Positions 25,611 to 35,523 of a stretch of DNA of 64,000 nt are shown here, piece after piece (within the stretch, counting starts at the first letter, position 1; every line of letters begins with the position of its first letter). The stretch covers positions 186,001-250,000 of the forward strand of contig NZ_JAABOK010000009.1 in assembly GCF_009928525.1 (NCBI RefSeq). The letters are read 5' to 3'. Source of the DNA: Chitinophaga solisilvae (GTDB lineage: Bacteria; Bacteroidota; Bacteroidia; Chitinophagales; Chitinophagaceae). The translations under genes were made by a program, and so were the position numbers. The notes beneath the pieces were generated by a model. That model ran no database searches. It was not told the DNA's origin and saw only the letters and a program-made list of their open reading frames with translations.

Positions 25611-26552
25611 ATGCTTCCCGTTACTATCCTCGATCCCAAACTATTCAATCATTTCTCAGACCTGATAAGTCCGCACTGGAAAAACCTGGACGAAACCATT
25701 ATCAACTGGATCAATGCCAATCCCAGGCTCACGGCAGAACACCGCAAAAAGCTATGCAAAGGCTGCTTTGGCTCCCTGATAGCGCGTTTCTACCCGTCTG
25801 CCAGCTATCCGCATCTCATCACTGCCTGCCGGGTAATGCTCTTCTTTTTTATCAATGATGACAACTATCATCTGTATGAAGAAGAAGAACTGAGAGCAGT
25901 ACATCAAAGGTTTATCACGGTACTGAGCGGAGAAGAAATCACAGAGGAAGAGCAGGATGAACTATGTGTCATGTTGCAGGACATCCGCATGGAACTGGAA
26001 ATATTTAACCGGTCAGATACGTGGCTGAAAAGATTTGTAGCCAGTATGGATCTGTACCTGGAAGGCGTACGGATGGAGGCGCCTTTCCGCCTGGCTACCA
26101 GAGTGCCGGCACTGGGGGCCTATTTTGAAATCCGGGGCCGCTCTATTGGTACGGATGTATGCTATGACCTAATAGAGTTTGTAGAGAATATCGAAATGAC
26201 GCCGGAACAGCTGCAGCACCCTACCGTTCAGGAGTTTAAGCAACTGGCTACCAGCATTATCTTCCTGGACAATGACCTTATTTCTATGGAGAAGGAAACC
26301 GGAGATGTACTGAACGCTATCATCATTATGAAACATACCAATGCCACCAGCGAGGAACAGGCCGTTCAGGATGTGATTGAACTGCGCAATGCGCTGCTCA
26401 GCAGATTCGAGAACCTGCTGCAGATAGCCGTGAATGCTGAATTCCGCCGGAATGAAGCCGTCAGGAAGTATATGTACGGCATCCGGAAAATGGTGTTGGG
26501 TAATTATTGCTGGCAGTGCCTGGATACAGGCAGGTATACCGGAGAGAACTGA
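25611..26552 (+). CDS. Class I terpene synthase
   Basis: This encodes 313 residues from ATG 25611 (MLPVTILDPK); an in-frame upstream start would add ten residues. Metal-binding and pyrophosphate-handling motifs are present. The Asp-rich region is NDDNYHLYEE (DD at 83-84). The NSE triad is NDLISMEKE at 221-229, a full ND(L)xSxxxE match. A C-terminal RY pair sits at 308-309, and RGRSIG lies in the middle. These define bacterial class I terpene cyclases that ionise a linear prenyl diphosphate. The Asp-rich motif is DDxxH-like instead of DDxxD/E, which is slightly unusual. No prenyltransferase, P450 or other tailoring gene is adjacent. The product cannot be predicted. Confidence 0.93.
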   Translation: MLPVTILDPKLFNHFSDLISPHWKNLDETIINWINANPRLTAEHRKKLCKGCFGSLIARFYPSASYPHLITACRVMLFFFINDDNYHLYEEEELRAVHQRFITVLSGEEITEEEQDELCVMLQDIRMELEIFNRSDTWLKRFVASMDLYLEGVRMEAPFRLATRVPALGAYFEIRGRSIGTDVCYDLIEFVENIEMTPEQLQHPTVQEFKQLATSIIFLDNDLISMEKETGDVLNAIIIMKHTNATSEEQAVQDVIELRNALLSRFENLLQIAVNAEFRRNEAVRKYMYGIRKMVLGNYCWQCLDTGRYTGEN

Positions 26553-26896
26553 TGTTTCGCTTATAACGGTGCTGTGCAGATGGCAGCATAGAAGCCCTTC
26601 AGCAATCATGGTGTTTTTCATGCATCAGCAGGATGTAAAATAGCATGGATGAAGACAGCAGATGATGATTTTGTTATGAAATAGTGAATTAAAAAGAAAA
26701 CCTGATGATCCGGAAAAGAGCTTGATGAGAATAGCATAACGATTCCAGAAGCATTAGATCCGGCGGAATGGAATACAGTAAAAGGATTTCACAGATATAA
26801 GAATAATTTAAAATTGGAGGTAAGGTATATTTCCTATTATTGTTTGCAGTGAACAAACCCGTTTTTCTCAATTAATGTAGTCTATACCTATCAGTA
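26553..26896. other. Intergenic region before the RHS pair; nothing clear
   Basis: These 344 bp are AT-rich. TATTGTTTG near 26837 resembles a -7 box with one extra base, about 58 bp before the first RHS gene. No terminator, ORF or repeat is convincing. Confidence 0.3.
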
Positions 26897-29800
26897 ATGT
26901 ATCTTAAGAAAGTAATTCTGTCCGCGGCCTTTCGGAGAAAGGTGGCGTTGCTGTTTTTGTGGTCCCTGTTTTTATTTGTCAGTGAACACCCGTTGAAGGC
27001 GCAGGAAATGAGAAGCGTAATTCCGCCGGCGCCGGTTTCCTCCGAGTTTGAAAAGTATATCTCGCAGAAAGTTTCCCTGGCTAACGGGCTTCCGGAAATC
27101 AATATTGATCTCTATAAAATAGAAGTGGAAGGTGTAACAATACCCATCCGGCTTTCCTATCATCCGTCGGGGATTAAATATTTTCAGCATTCGGGGGAAG
27201 TAGGTGTGGGCTGGGTATTAAATCCGGGTTACCGCATTTCACGTACTATCTACGGGCTTCCGGATGAAAGATACCGGATGCCGTCCATGAATGAGATCAA
27301 TACGAATGCATTCGGTATTAAAACCAAACTGGAAAGGGACCGCTATCTGTCTAACTTCTGCGTGTCGACCCAGGGAGAACGTTTTCTGGATGGGCCGCAC
27401 GATTTCAATGACGGGCAATATGATATATTCAGTTATAACCTGGATAATGAAAATGGTAATTTCCTGATTACAGACAGAGATCAGAAGCAGGTATCTTTTC
27501 TTACGACCAGCAATAAAAAGAAGATCGCCTATACGACGCACAGCCGCTTAGGTATTAATACTTTTGACCTGACGGACCTGCGTGGCGTCAGGTATATTTT
27601 TGGCCGGGACGAGCTGAATAATGATACCATCTGTGAACTGACGAACGGCAACAGGGAAAAGAATACCACCGCCTGGCCGGTTAGTAAAATAATCACCCCC
27701 CTGAACCAGGAATTACTGTTCCGCTACAACAAATACGAGCTTAACAAAAACAGTATTCCGGCGCATTCGCTGGAAGCCCGCTATGGCGGAGATTATTACG
27801 GAGGTCATCTTGAAGGGCAAACCTACCTGGCCGATATACTCTCCGAAGGGTACGGCACATCCATCCAGAGTTATTATGAAGTGTATTATTCCAGTGAAAT
27901 AGTTACACCCAAAGAAAAGATTGTATTTGACAGGGAGCAGTATACAGGGGTAATTAAAATGCTGACGGTACGTGACCTGGATAATAATATTGTCAGGCGG
28001 GTGAAATTTTACTATAATACCTACAGTAATAACCAGCCATTTACCTTCCTGGACTCCATCAGGATTTACGACAGGAATGATGTTAACTATCAGCTGTACA
28101 GATTTGACTATAAGGACAAGAACACGGCCTGTACAAATTATGACCCCTGGGGATATTGTATCAATACCGAAGGACAAAATACACTGCAATTCCTGAAACT
28201 GGTGTGGTCAGGTAACGTTGGTAATACCGACAATTTTTCCAGTTCGCTTCCTTCCAGATTTACCAATCTGGAGTATGGCGTTCATAAGGAATATGCAACG
28301 CCGGATATTTTTACACTAAGTAAAATTACCTATCCGACCGGAGGGTATACCACTTATATGTATGAAAATAACCGGTATAACTGTAAACCGGAATGGTCAG
28401 CTGAACATGGGCCTGGGTTGAGAGTAAAGGTAATTTCGTCCTATAACAACTGGGGCGGACTTGAACTGCAGAAGAAGTACGAATATGGTAAAGGAGGGTT
28501 GGGATTTGGGATAAGAGGCTGCATGCCCGACTGGGGTAATGATATTCTGGACAGGATAGAATTATGGGAGCCACCTCAATCCACCAAATTAATTGCCGCC
28601 AGAAAAGTATTGTATTCATCACTTCCTAACCCGGAAGTAAGCGACAGCTATACTGCCGGTAACTGGGGATGGTATGATGAAGTAGCGGAAACTGATCTGA
28701 GCGGTGGAATTGTCAAAAGAAAAACGGTCTCTAAGTATACAAAGGATTATCTCGACCTGAGTTCCTTCCCGACCAATGGCAGCGTGCAATATCGCTCTCC
28801 CTTGCTGCGGACTTATGACTATGCCAATGCCACCCTGCTGACAGACAAGATCTATTATGATATGCCCTATAACCAGCCGGAGAGAATAGTCAGAAAAGAG
28901 CATTATGAATATGCCTATACACTTCCGAAAGATATGTATACAGGATTGAAAGTAGTGCCGTTTGTTAAAAGAGCCAGGGGGCAAGTATTTTCTCCGCTGA
29001 TATATGACTATTATAACGGTACCAATATAGAATCCGTATTTAATTATCACTACTATTATATTTATGCCGGTTATAAACAGATAAGCAAGCAGACGGAAAC
29101 CACCTATGCGCCTGACGGTACTTCCCTGACGACCACGAGAGAAACAGGGTACAACGACCTGGGATTAAATGCCTGGGAGAAATATTATACCAGTAAAGGA
29201 GAGTTAACGGAAACGGTGAATTCCTATATATATGATTACCGCCTGGCAACAGGATCCGATCCGTTATCTGCAGGTGTTAAGAAAATGGCAGCCATGAACA
29301 TACTGTCTGCCCCGGTAGAAAAAAGCGTTTACCGGTTGCAGGGTACAAACCGGGAGCTGGCTTCTTCCCTGTTGACTTACTATATGGCTGATAAACCTTT
29401 AACGGCAAAGGCTTCCCAGATAGAAGCATCGGTACTGCCTACGGATTTTAAAAGAGTGACTATGAATGCGGGTGTATTAACTGCCGACAGCCGCTATCAG
29501 CCTGCTGTATTGTTCGACAGCTATGATGCAAAGGGGAATCTCCTGCAGCAGCGGATGCAAAACAATACGCCTGTAAGTTATATATGGGATTACAGCAACA
29601 GTTTACCGGTTGCAGAAGTAAAGAATGCAGAAAGAAAGGATATTGCCTATACCAGTTTTGAAGCCGATGGAAAAGGAAACTGGCAGCTGGCCGCTACGCA
29701 GCGCATTACCAACGACGCCGTTACCGGCAGTAAGAGCTATGCACTGCAGAACGGCGCTGTTACAGCGTCCGGACTTACCGCCACACAGCAGTATATCGTT

Positions 29801-31033
29801 TCCTACTGGGCTAAAACAGGCGCCGCTGTTACTGTTAGCGGTACAACAAAAAGCATGTCCGGCGCCACGGAAAACGGATGGACCTATAAGGAACATGAAG
29901 TAACCGGTGTGTCTGTCATACAGGTCAGCGGTACCGGCAATATCGATGAACTGAGGCTATATCCTGCGGATGCCCAGGTAAATACCTATACGCATCAGCC
30001 GCTGGTGGGCGCTACCAGCCATACCAATGAGAATAACAAGATTACTTACTATAGCTATGATGCCTTTGGCAGACTGGTGGCCGTTCGCGATGCCCGCAGA
30101 AATATCCGTCAGCAGATGAGTTATGTATACCAGCAGAATGAGCTGAGCACGCCGTATAAGAATGTCCTGAAACAAAAAACAGTTAACCGTAACAACTGTG
30201 CCACCGGAACAACCGGATCGCAGGTAACGTATGTGGTGCCCGCCGGAAAATATGGTTCCATGCTCAGTCAGGCAGATGCCGACGCCAAAGCACAGGCAGA
30301 CGTAGATGCCAATACACAAACTTATGCCAATGAAAACGGAACATGCCCTGCCGGTTACTGGAATGCTACATTAAGTCTTCCGTATAAGAAAACGACCTGC
30401 CCTGCAGGCGCAGAGCCGGAAATAATTATCTACAGCGTATCCGCTGGTAAATACCAGTCATTTATCAGCCAGGCGGATGCAGATGCGAAAGCAAAACAGG
30501 AAGCAGACACCAAAGGACCCATACGCGCCAACGAAGCCGGCGCCTGTTTTTATACTAACTACCCGATGGGACAGGTGTTTACTAAAGCCTGTCCGGCCGG
30601 ACAAACCGGCTCCAATGTTTCCTACAGCGTTCCTGCCGGGAAATATAAGTCCCGTGTTTCCCAGGCTGACGCCAATGCGATGGCCCAGGCGGAAATAGAT
30701 AGCAAAGGACAGGCATTTGCCAATGAAAACGGCGTATGCGGAACCCCGAATTTTTATGTCACCGTACGAAGAGGACCAGTACCTCCTTTTGAAGTACGCA
30801 TCATGAAAGTAAGCAACAATGATATCGTTGACCGCAAAGACTTCCAGGGTGACGAACCAGGAAGGCCGGCCTATGCCACCATGCTGCCAGCAGGAGAAAA
30901 TCTGTACTTCAGGGTTACCTGCAGCGGTAGTATGATTGTGGCTATTAACGGACAGCAACAGACCATTAACGGCGGCGCGGACTTTAATATTTCCGGTTCC
31001 CCCTGCGTAGTGGAAATGATGAAGATAGATTAA
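26897..31033 (+). CDS. Exported RHS-type protein with three DUF5977 repeats
   Basis: This encodes 1378 residues. A signal peptide ends near PLKAQ. Residues about 50-110 have the Bacteroidetes RHS-shell opening (SLANGLPEINIDLYKIEV, VGVGWVLNPGYRISR). A long YD/RHS-like beta region follows, with segments such as YPTGGYTTYMYENNRY and YYSYDAFGRLVAVRDARRN. Near 955-1020 is a carbohydrate-binding-like stretch. Three Cys-containing DUF5977 repeats lie at about 1096-1150, 1165-1217 and 1228-1281 (VPAGKYGSMLSQADADAKAQ and similar). It starts a three-gene run with the RHS toxin gene (34-bp gap) and a small acidic gene. It may supply half of a cocoon-like shell, by analogy with split RHS/Tc systems; this is inference. 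Confidence 0.88.
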   Translation: MYLKKVILSAAFRRKVALLFLWSLFLFVSEHPLKAQEMRSVIPPAPVSSEFEKYISQKVSLANGLPEINIDLYKIEVEGVTIPIRLSYHPSGIKYFQHSGEVGVGWVLNPGYRISRTIYGLPDERYRMPSMNEINTNAFGIKTKLERDRYLSNFCVSTQGERFLDGPHDFNDGQYDIFSYNLDNENGNFLITDRDQKQVSFLTTSNKKKIAYTTHSRLGINTFDLTDLRGVRYIFGRDELNNDTICELTNGNREKNTTAWPVSKIITPLNQELLFRYNKYELNKNSIPAHSLEARYGGDYYGGHLEGQTYLADILSEGYGTSIQSYYEVYYSSEIVTPKEKIVFDREQYTGVIKMLTVRDLDNNIVRRVKFYYNTYSNNQPFTFLDSIRIYDRNDVNYQLYRFDYKDKNTACTNYDPWGYCINTEGQNTLQFLKLVWSGNVGNTDNFSSSLPSRFTNLEYGVHKEYATPDIFTLSKITYPTGGYTTYMYENNRYNCKPEWSAEHGPGLRVKVISSYNNWGGLELQKKYEYGKGGLGFGIRGCMPDWGNDILDRIELWEPPQSTKLIAARKVLYSSLPNPEVSDSYTAGNWGWYDEVAETDLSGGIVKRKTVSKYTKDYLDLSSFPTNGSVQYRSPLLRTYDYANATLLTDKIYYDMPYNQPERIVRKEHYEYAYTLPKDMYTGLKVVPFVKRARGQVFSPLIYDYYNGTNIESVFNYHYYYIYAGYKQISKQTETTYAPDGTSLTTTRETGYNDLGLNAWEKYYTSKGELTETVNSYIYDYRLATGSDPLSAGVKKMAAMNILSAPVEKSVYRLQGTNRELASSLLTYYMADKPLTAKASQIEASVLPTDFKRVTMNAGVLTADSRYQPAVLFDSYDAKGNLLQQRMQNNTPVSYIWDYSNSLPVAEVKNAERKDIAYTSFEADGKGNWQLAATQRITNDAVTGSKSYALQNGAVTASGLTATQQYIVSYWAKTGAAVTVSGTTKSMSGATENGWTYKEHEVTGVSVIQVSGTGNIDELRLYPADAQVNTYTHQPLVGATSHTNENNKITYYSYDAFGRLVAVRDARRNIRQQMSYVYQQNELSTPYKNVLKQKTVNRNNCATGTTGSQVTYVVPAGKYGSMLSQADADAKAQADVDANTQTYANENGTCPAGYWNATLSLPYKKTTCPAGAEPEIIIYSVSAGKYQSFISQADADAKAKQEADTKGPIRANEAGACFYTNYPMGQVFTKACPAGQTGSNVSYSVPAGKYKSRVSQADANAMAQAEIDSKGQAFANENGVCGTPNFYVTVRRGPVPPFEVRIMKVSNNDIVDRKDFQGDEPGRPAYATMLPAGENLYFRVTCSGSMIVAINGQQQTINGGADFNISGSPCVVEMMKID

Positions 31034-31067
31034 GCCTGTTCCTATTGTATACCTAAATCATGAATGT

Positions 31068-34000
31068 ATGTTCTCACTGAGACAATTTATTATATCCATC
31101 AGTCTGACGCTGTTACCAGTTGCACTGGCAGCACAGAATATTCCTAAAGCCACCACCACCACGGCCTCTCCGGTAGCGCCGGCAGGACCGTATCCCAGCT
31201 CCGTGGTTTCCTTTATCCGTAAGTGGATGCCCGCAGTGCCTTCCGGAGACTCCGCATACATAGCTGCGCCTGCAAGAAGCCTGAAGGAAGTAAAACAAAC
31301 TACCACCTATGTAGACGGACTGGGACGCATGCTACAAACAGTAACTAAAGGCGGCGGATTAAACGGGAAAGATCTCGTGCTGCCATACACTTATAATCCG
31401 CTGGGAGATGAAGAATTCCAGTATCTGCCTTATGTATCGCAGACCGCCAATACCAGCGACGGAAAGTTTAAGCCAGATCCGTTTACAGGTCAGCAGGCAT
31501 TTTACAAAGACACCGTATTCAACCCCGGTATGGCAGAAGAAAAAGTATACTACAGCCAGACCGATTATGAGATGTCGCACCTGAACAGGATTAACAAACA
31601 ATACGCCCCGGGCAACAGCTGGTCTAAATCAGGCGCCGGTCATCCCACCGGAAAAGAATACCTGGTAAATAAAGTGAATGATTCCGTCGTTATCTGGAAT
31701 ATGTCTCCCACCGCCACTTTGCCGGCATATGCAGGTTATTTTCCGGAAGGAGATCTGTATAAGGATGTAACGGTGAATGAAGAGGGCCTCCGCATGGTAG
31801 AATACAGGGACAAGGACAACCACATCGTGCTGAAGAGAATACAGCTGGAAAGCTCGCCGGGAACAGCGCACATGGGCTGGCTGTCTACCTATTACGTATA
31901 CGACCGGTCAGGAAAAATGCGATATGTCATCCCTCCGCTGGCAGTAGCTGTCATTGTAGGAAAATGGAATCTTGATGCGGTATCTGAAGAATTATGTTAT
32001 GCTTACCGCTATGATGGCAGAGACAGAATGGTAATCCGGAAAATCCCCGGAGCTGATTCCGTCGAAATGGTGTATGATGTGAGAGACAGACTGGTATTTA
32101 CCAGAGATGCTATTCTCAAAAAACAACAGCAGTGGGTAGTGAACTTTTACGATAACCTGAACCGCCCCATTGAAATTGCACTCTATAATTCCACTGCCAC
32201 CCGCGACCAGTTACAAGGCCAGATGAGCCTGGTAACAGGTGCGCAAAAGCAGCTTGACTATACATTTCCCGGAACAGCTGATCTGGTGACAGCCGTGCAC
32301 GACCGGCCGGTATATGAAGCCACTAATAGTATTACAGTCCTGCAAGGATTTGAAACGGGGAATAATGAAACAGTAGCGCTGGAAATAAAAGAAGGAATCA
32401 ACAACGGAGGCCTGAGTATGGCCGTGTCTAATCCATTACCGGATATAAAGCCTGCTGACCTGACTCCGCTGTTGTTCAACTTTTATGATAATTATACGTT
32501 TACCGGCGCAAAACCGGCGGTAACAACAGATTTTGATAAACCCAAACCAGGATCCAATCCCAATCCGGTTCAGGTAGCAGCTACCAATATGACCCGTGGT
32601 TATGTTACCGGACAAAAAGTGAGAGTGCTGGGCACGGATCAGTGGCTTACATCCACCCGGTATTACGATGAAAATGGAAATGTTATTCAGGTCATCAATG
32701 AAAATATCAGCGGAGGAACAGATGCAGTAACCAGCATGTACGATTTCAGCGGAAAAGTACTCAGTACCTATTCCCGGCATACCAATATCCGCAGCAGTAC
32801 AAATCCTCAGACCACCCTGCTCACTATGTTCTCTTTTGATGAAGAGCAGCGGTTATCGGCCATTAAAAAGCAGCTGAACAATGATGCAGCCAATGAAAAA
32901 ATCATTGCTGCTTTTACATACCTTCCTCTGGGGATGATGAAAAGTAAACGTTTAGGCGTTACCGGAAGTAGCCAGCTGGAAGAACTCACGTACCGTTACA
33001 ATGCCCGCGGATGGCTGACCAGCATCAACCGGGAATATTTTGAAGAACGCAGCAATACTGGACATTTTGCCGAGATTATCAGTTTCGACAGAGGGTTTAA
33101 GGACCCCGCCTTCAACGGCAATATTTCCGGCGTACAGTGGAAAGGCTGGAACGATAAGCAGGCAAAGGCTTACGGCTATTCCTACGATAACAGCTCCCGC
33201 CTGACCAACGCTAACTTCTCCCAGCAGAATACCGGCAGCACCAGCTGGACCAGCGACAAAGCTGATTACAGCACCCGCTGGGTTAACTACGATGCTAACG
33301 GAAATATTACCAAAATGGCGCAGCGGGGAATGGATGGAACCACCATTGCTGATATGGACCGGCTGCAGTATACCTACGGCGCCAACAGCAATAAATTGAT
33401 GGCCGTATCCGATACCAGTACCCTTAAAACCATATTGGGCGATTTCAAGAATGGTGTCAACACCGGCAACGATTATAGCTATGATGGCAATGGTAACATG
33501 ACTGCAGACCTTAATAAGAACATCACCGCCATTACCTACAATCACCTTAACCTCCCGGAACTGCTGACGGTTGCCGGAAAGGGAAGCATCCGCTATATAT
33601 ACGATGCCGGCGGTAATAAGCTGCGTAAAATTGTTACAGATAATACAATGACTCCTGCCCGTACTACTACAACAGATTACATAGGCAGTTATGTGTATGA
33701 ACGGGACAGCCTCCGGTATATCGCACATGAGGAAGGTCGTATCCGCCCTGTTTATCAGACAGGCAAACCCATTGAATATGCCTATGATTATTTTGTAAAG
33801 GACCACCTGGGCAATACCAGGATGATCCTTACCGATAAGAGCGACATCTCGCTTTATACGGCTACAATGGAAACCGGCAAGAGTGCCGTGGAAAATGCCT
33901 TATTCAGTAATATAGACAATACCAGGTCTGCAAAACCAGCCGGGTATCCTGCTGAATCTACCACTGCTGCTTCCGGTGAAAATAAATCTGTAGCCCGGTT

Positions 34001-35477
34001 AAGCGCCAGAGATGGCAATAAGAAAATAGGCCCCTCTATTGTTTTACGGGTGATAGCCGGTGATTCGATACAAATCGGCGTGAACGCGTTCTATAAATCT
34101 GCAGCAGGGCAGCAAAAGGGTACTGACGCTACTCCACAGGCAATGCTCACAGATCTGGTAAATACATTTGGCGGCGCTGCTGCCACCTTTACACACGGTG
34201 GTAATAACCAGCCATCTTCTCCTTTCGGCCAGGCATTTAACAGCGCACATTACCAGCAGCTGAAAGAAAAAGATCCTTCAGAAAACCGTGCAGATAAACC
34301 TAAAGCATATCTTAACTACCTGCTGTTTGACGAGCAGTTTAAACTGGTAGATGCCAACAGCGGTGTGAAGCAGGTGAATGCAACTCCCGACGAGCTGCAG
34401 ACGCTGGCTAAAGAAAAAATGCCGGTGACAAAAACAGGATTCCTTTATGTGTATACCAGCAACGAAAATGCACAGGATGTTTATTTTGATAACCTGGCCG
34501 TGGCGCAGACCAGCGGCCCCGTTATTGAAGAAACGCATTATTATCCGTTTGGCCTGACCATGGCAGGCCTTAGTTCCAATGCACTGAAAGGTTCAAAATA
34601 TCCGGAGAATAAAATGCTTTATAACGGAAAAGAATTGCAGCGGAAGGAATTCGACGACGGCTCCGGGTTAGACCTGTATGACTATGGCGCCAGGATGCAG
34701 GACCCACAGACAGGCCGCTGGGGCACCATTGATCCGATGAGTGAGAAAGGCCGCCGCTGGAGCCCATATACCTACGCATTTAATAATCCTGTCAGAATGA
34801 TTGACCCCGATGGAATGTGGTCCATGGATGCTAACGGAGGATTCACCACCACCGACTTCAGCGAAATCAAGAATATACTGCAGGAATTAAGCGGGGGGAG
34901 TGATAGCAGAACGCCTGATATGCCGGATATGGGAGACAATAATGATCAGGACCAGAACGGCAAAAAGAAGGATGAGAATAAGAAGCCCGAAGGGAATTAT
35001 ATACCGGTACCAAAAGATTACAAACATAAGGGACTTCCTGGATTTCCAGGATCTAAGGTATTGCCGGGTAAAGGCGGTGGAAGGGTTTCCTGGGATTTAA
35101 GTAAAACGAAGCCCGGTGGTGATCCTGATGCGCAGCCCATCCCTAAAGGATGGTGGGGAGAATGGGATTCCCAGCACGGAGAAATTGAGGTATATGATAA
35201 ACAGGGCAATCACCAGGGCGCCTATGATCCGGAAACGGGACAGGAGTTTCCGGGGAAAAAGCGCAACGACAGGAAGCCTTCCTACAAGGCATCTCCTGCA
35301 CCGCCTCCGCCTACACCTTCCGCAATACCTGCCACACCACCGCCGGCATACAGCAATGCGTTCATGCAAAAAATGTCAACGATTACCGGCCTCAGTGGCG
35401 GCGCACTGATTCTTTATATTATCATCTCAGAAGGATCAAGGGTATTCCCGCCAAGGAATTTAGTACCGATTCCATAA
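31068..35477 (+). CDS. DUF6443/RHS-repeat toxin protein with colicin E3-type ribonuclease domain
   Basis: This encodes 1469 residues with a signal peptide (ending LAAQN). DUF6443 lies at about 60-200 (TTYVDGLGRMLQTVTKGG), followed by RHS/YD repeats. The RHS-associated core spans about 1184-1249 (YDYGARMQDPQTGRWGTIDP ... NNPVRMIDPDG). The segment after the core closely resembles the cytotoxic rRNase domain of colicin E3: EWDSQHGEIE at 1365-1374, then DPETG at 1387-1391. Asp1367, His1370 and Glu1374 align with colicin E3 Asp510, His513 and Glu517. An Arg near 1399 may match Arg545. E3 cuts 16S rRNA in the decoding centre. Unusually, a Pro-rich stretch and a hydrophobic segment (LSGGALILYIIISEGSRVF) follow the nuclease. 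Confidence 0.93.
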   Translation: MFSLRQFIISISLTLLPVALAAQNIPKATTTTASPVAPAGPYPSSVVSFIRKWMPAVPSGDSAYIAAPARSLKEVKQTTTYVDGLGRMLQTVTKGGGLNGKDLVLPYTYNPLGDEEFQYLPYVSQTANTSDGKFKPDPFTGQQAFYKDTVFNPGMAEEKVYYSQTDYEMSHLNRINKQYAPGNSWSKSGAGHPTGKEYLVNKVNDSVVIWNMSPTATLPAYAGYFPEGDLYKDVTVNEEGLRMVEYRDKDNHIVLKRIQLESSPGTAHMGWLSTYYVYDRSGKMRYVIPPLAVAVIVGKWNLDAVSEELCYAYRYDGRDRMVIRKIPGADSVEMVYDVRDRLVFTRDAILKKQQQWVVNFYDNLNRPIEIALYNSTATRDQLQGQMSLVTGAQKQLDYTFPGTADLVTAVHDRPVYEATNSITVLQGFETGNNETVALEIKEGINNGGLSMAVSNPLPDIKPADLTPLLFNFYDNYTFTGAKPAVTTDFDKPKPGSNPNPVQVAATNMTRGYVTGQKVRVLGTDQWLTSTRYYDENGNVIQVINENISGGTDAVTSMYDFSGKVLSTYSRHTNIRSSTNPQTTLLTMFSFDEEQRLSAIKKQLNNDAANEKIIAAFTYLPLGMMKSKRLGVTGSSQLEELTYRYNARGWLTSINREYFEERSNTGHFAEIISFDRGFKDPAFNGNISGVQWKGWNDKQAKAYGYSYDNSSRLTNANFSQQNTGSTSWTSDKADYSTRWVNYDANGNITKMAQRGMDGTTIADMDRLQYTYGANSNKLMAVSDTSTLKTILGDFKNGVNTGNDYSYDGNGNMTADLNKNITAITYNHLNLPELLTVAGKGSIRYIYDAGGNKLRKIVTDNTMTPARTTTTDYIGSYVYERDSLRYIAHEEGRIRPVYQTGKPIEYAYDYFVKDHLGNTRMILTDKSDISLYTATMETGKSAVENALFSNIDNTRSAKPAGYPAESTTAASGENKSVARLSARDGNKKIGPSIVLRVIAGDSIQIGVNAFYKSAAGQQKGTDATPQAMLTDLVNTFGGAAATFTHGGNNQPSSPFGQAFNSAHYQQLKEKDPSENRADKPKAYLNYLLFDEQFKLVDANSGVKQVNATPDELQTLAKEKMPVTKTGFLYVYTSNENAQDVYFDNLAVAQTSGPVIEETHYYPFGLTMAGLSSNALKGSKYPENKMLYNGKELQRKEFDDGSGLDLYDYGARMQDPQTGRWGTIDPMSEKGRRWSPYTYAFNNPVRMIDPDGMWSMDANGGFTTTDFSEIKNILQELSGGSDSRTPDMPDMGDNNDQDQNGKKKDENKKPEGNYIPVPKDYKHKGLPGFPGSKVLPGKGGGRVSWDLSKTKPGGDPDAQPIPKGWWGEWDSQHGEIEVYDKQGNHQGAYDPETGQEFPGKKRNDRKPSYKASPAPPPPTPSAIPATPPPAYSNAFMQKMSTITGLSGGALILYIIISEGSRVFPPRNLVPIP

Positions 35478-35523
35478 TGAGAAATTGTAATTTTGAATAT
35501 CGTTATGTTAAAATAGTTTAGCA

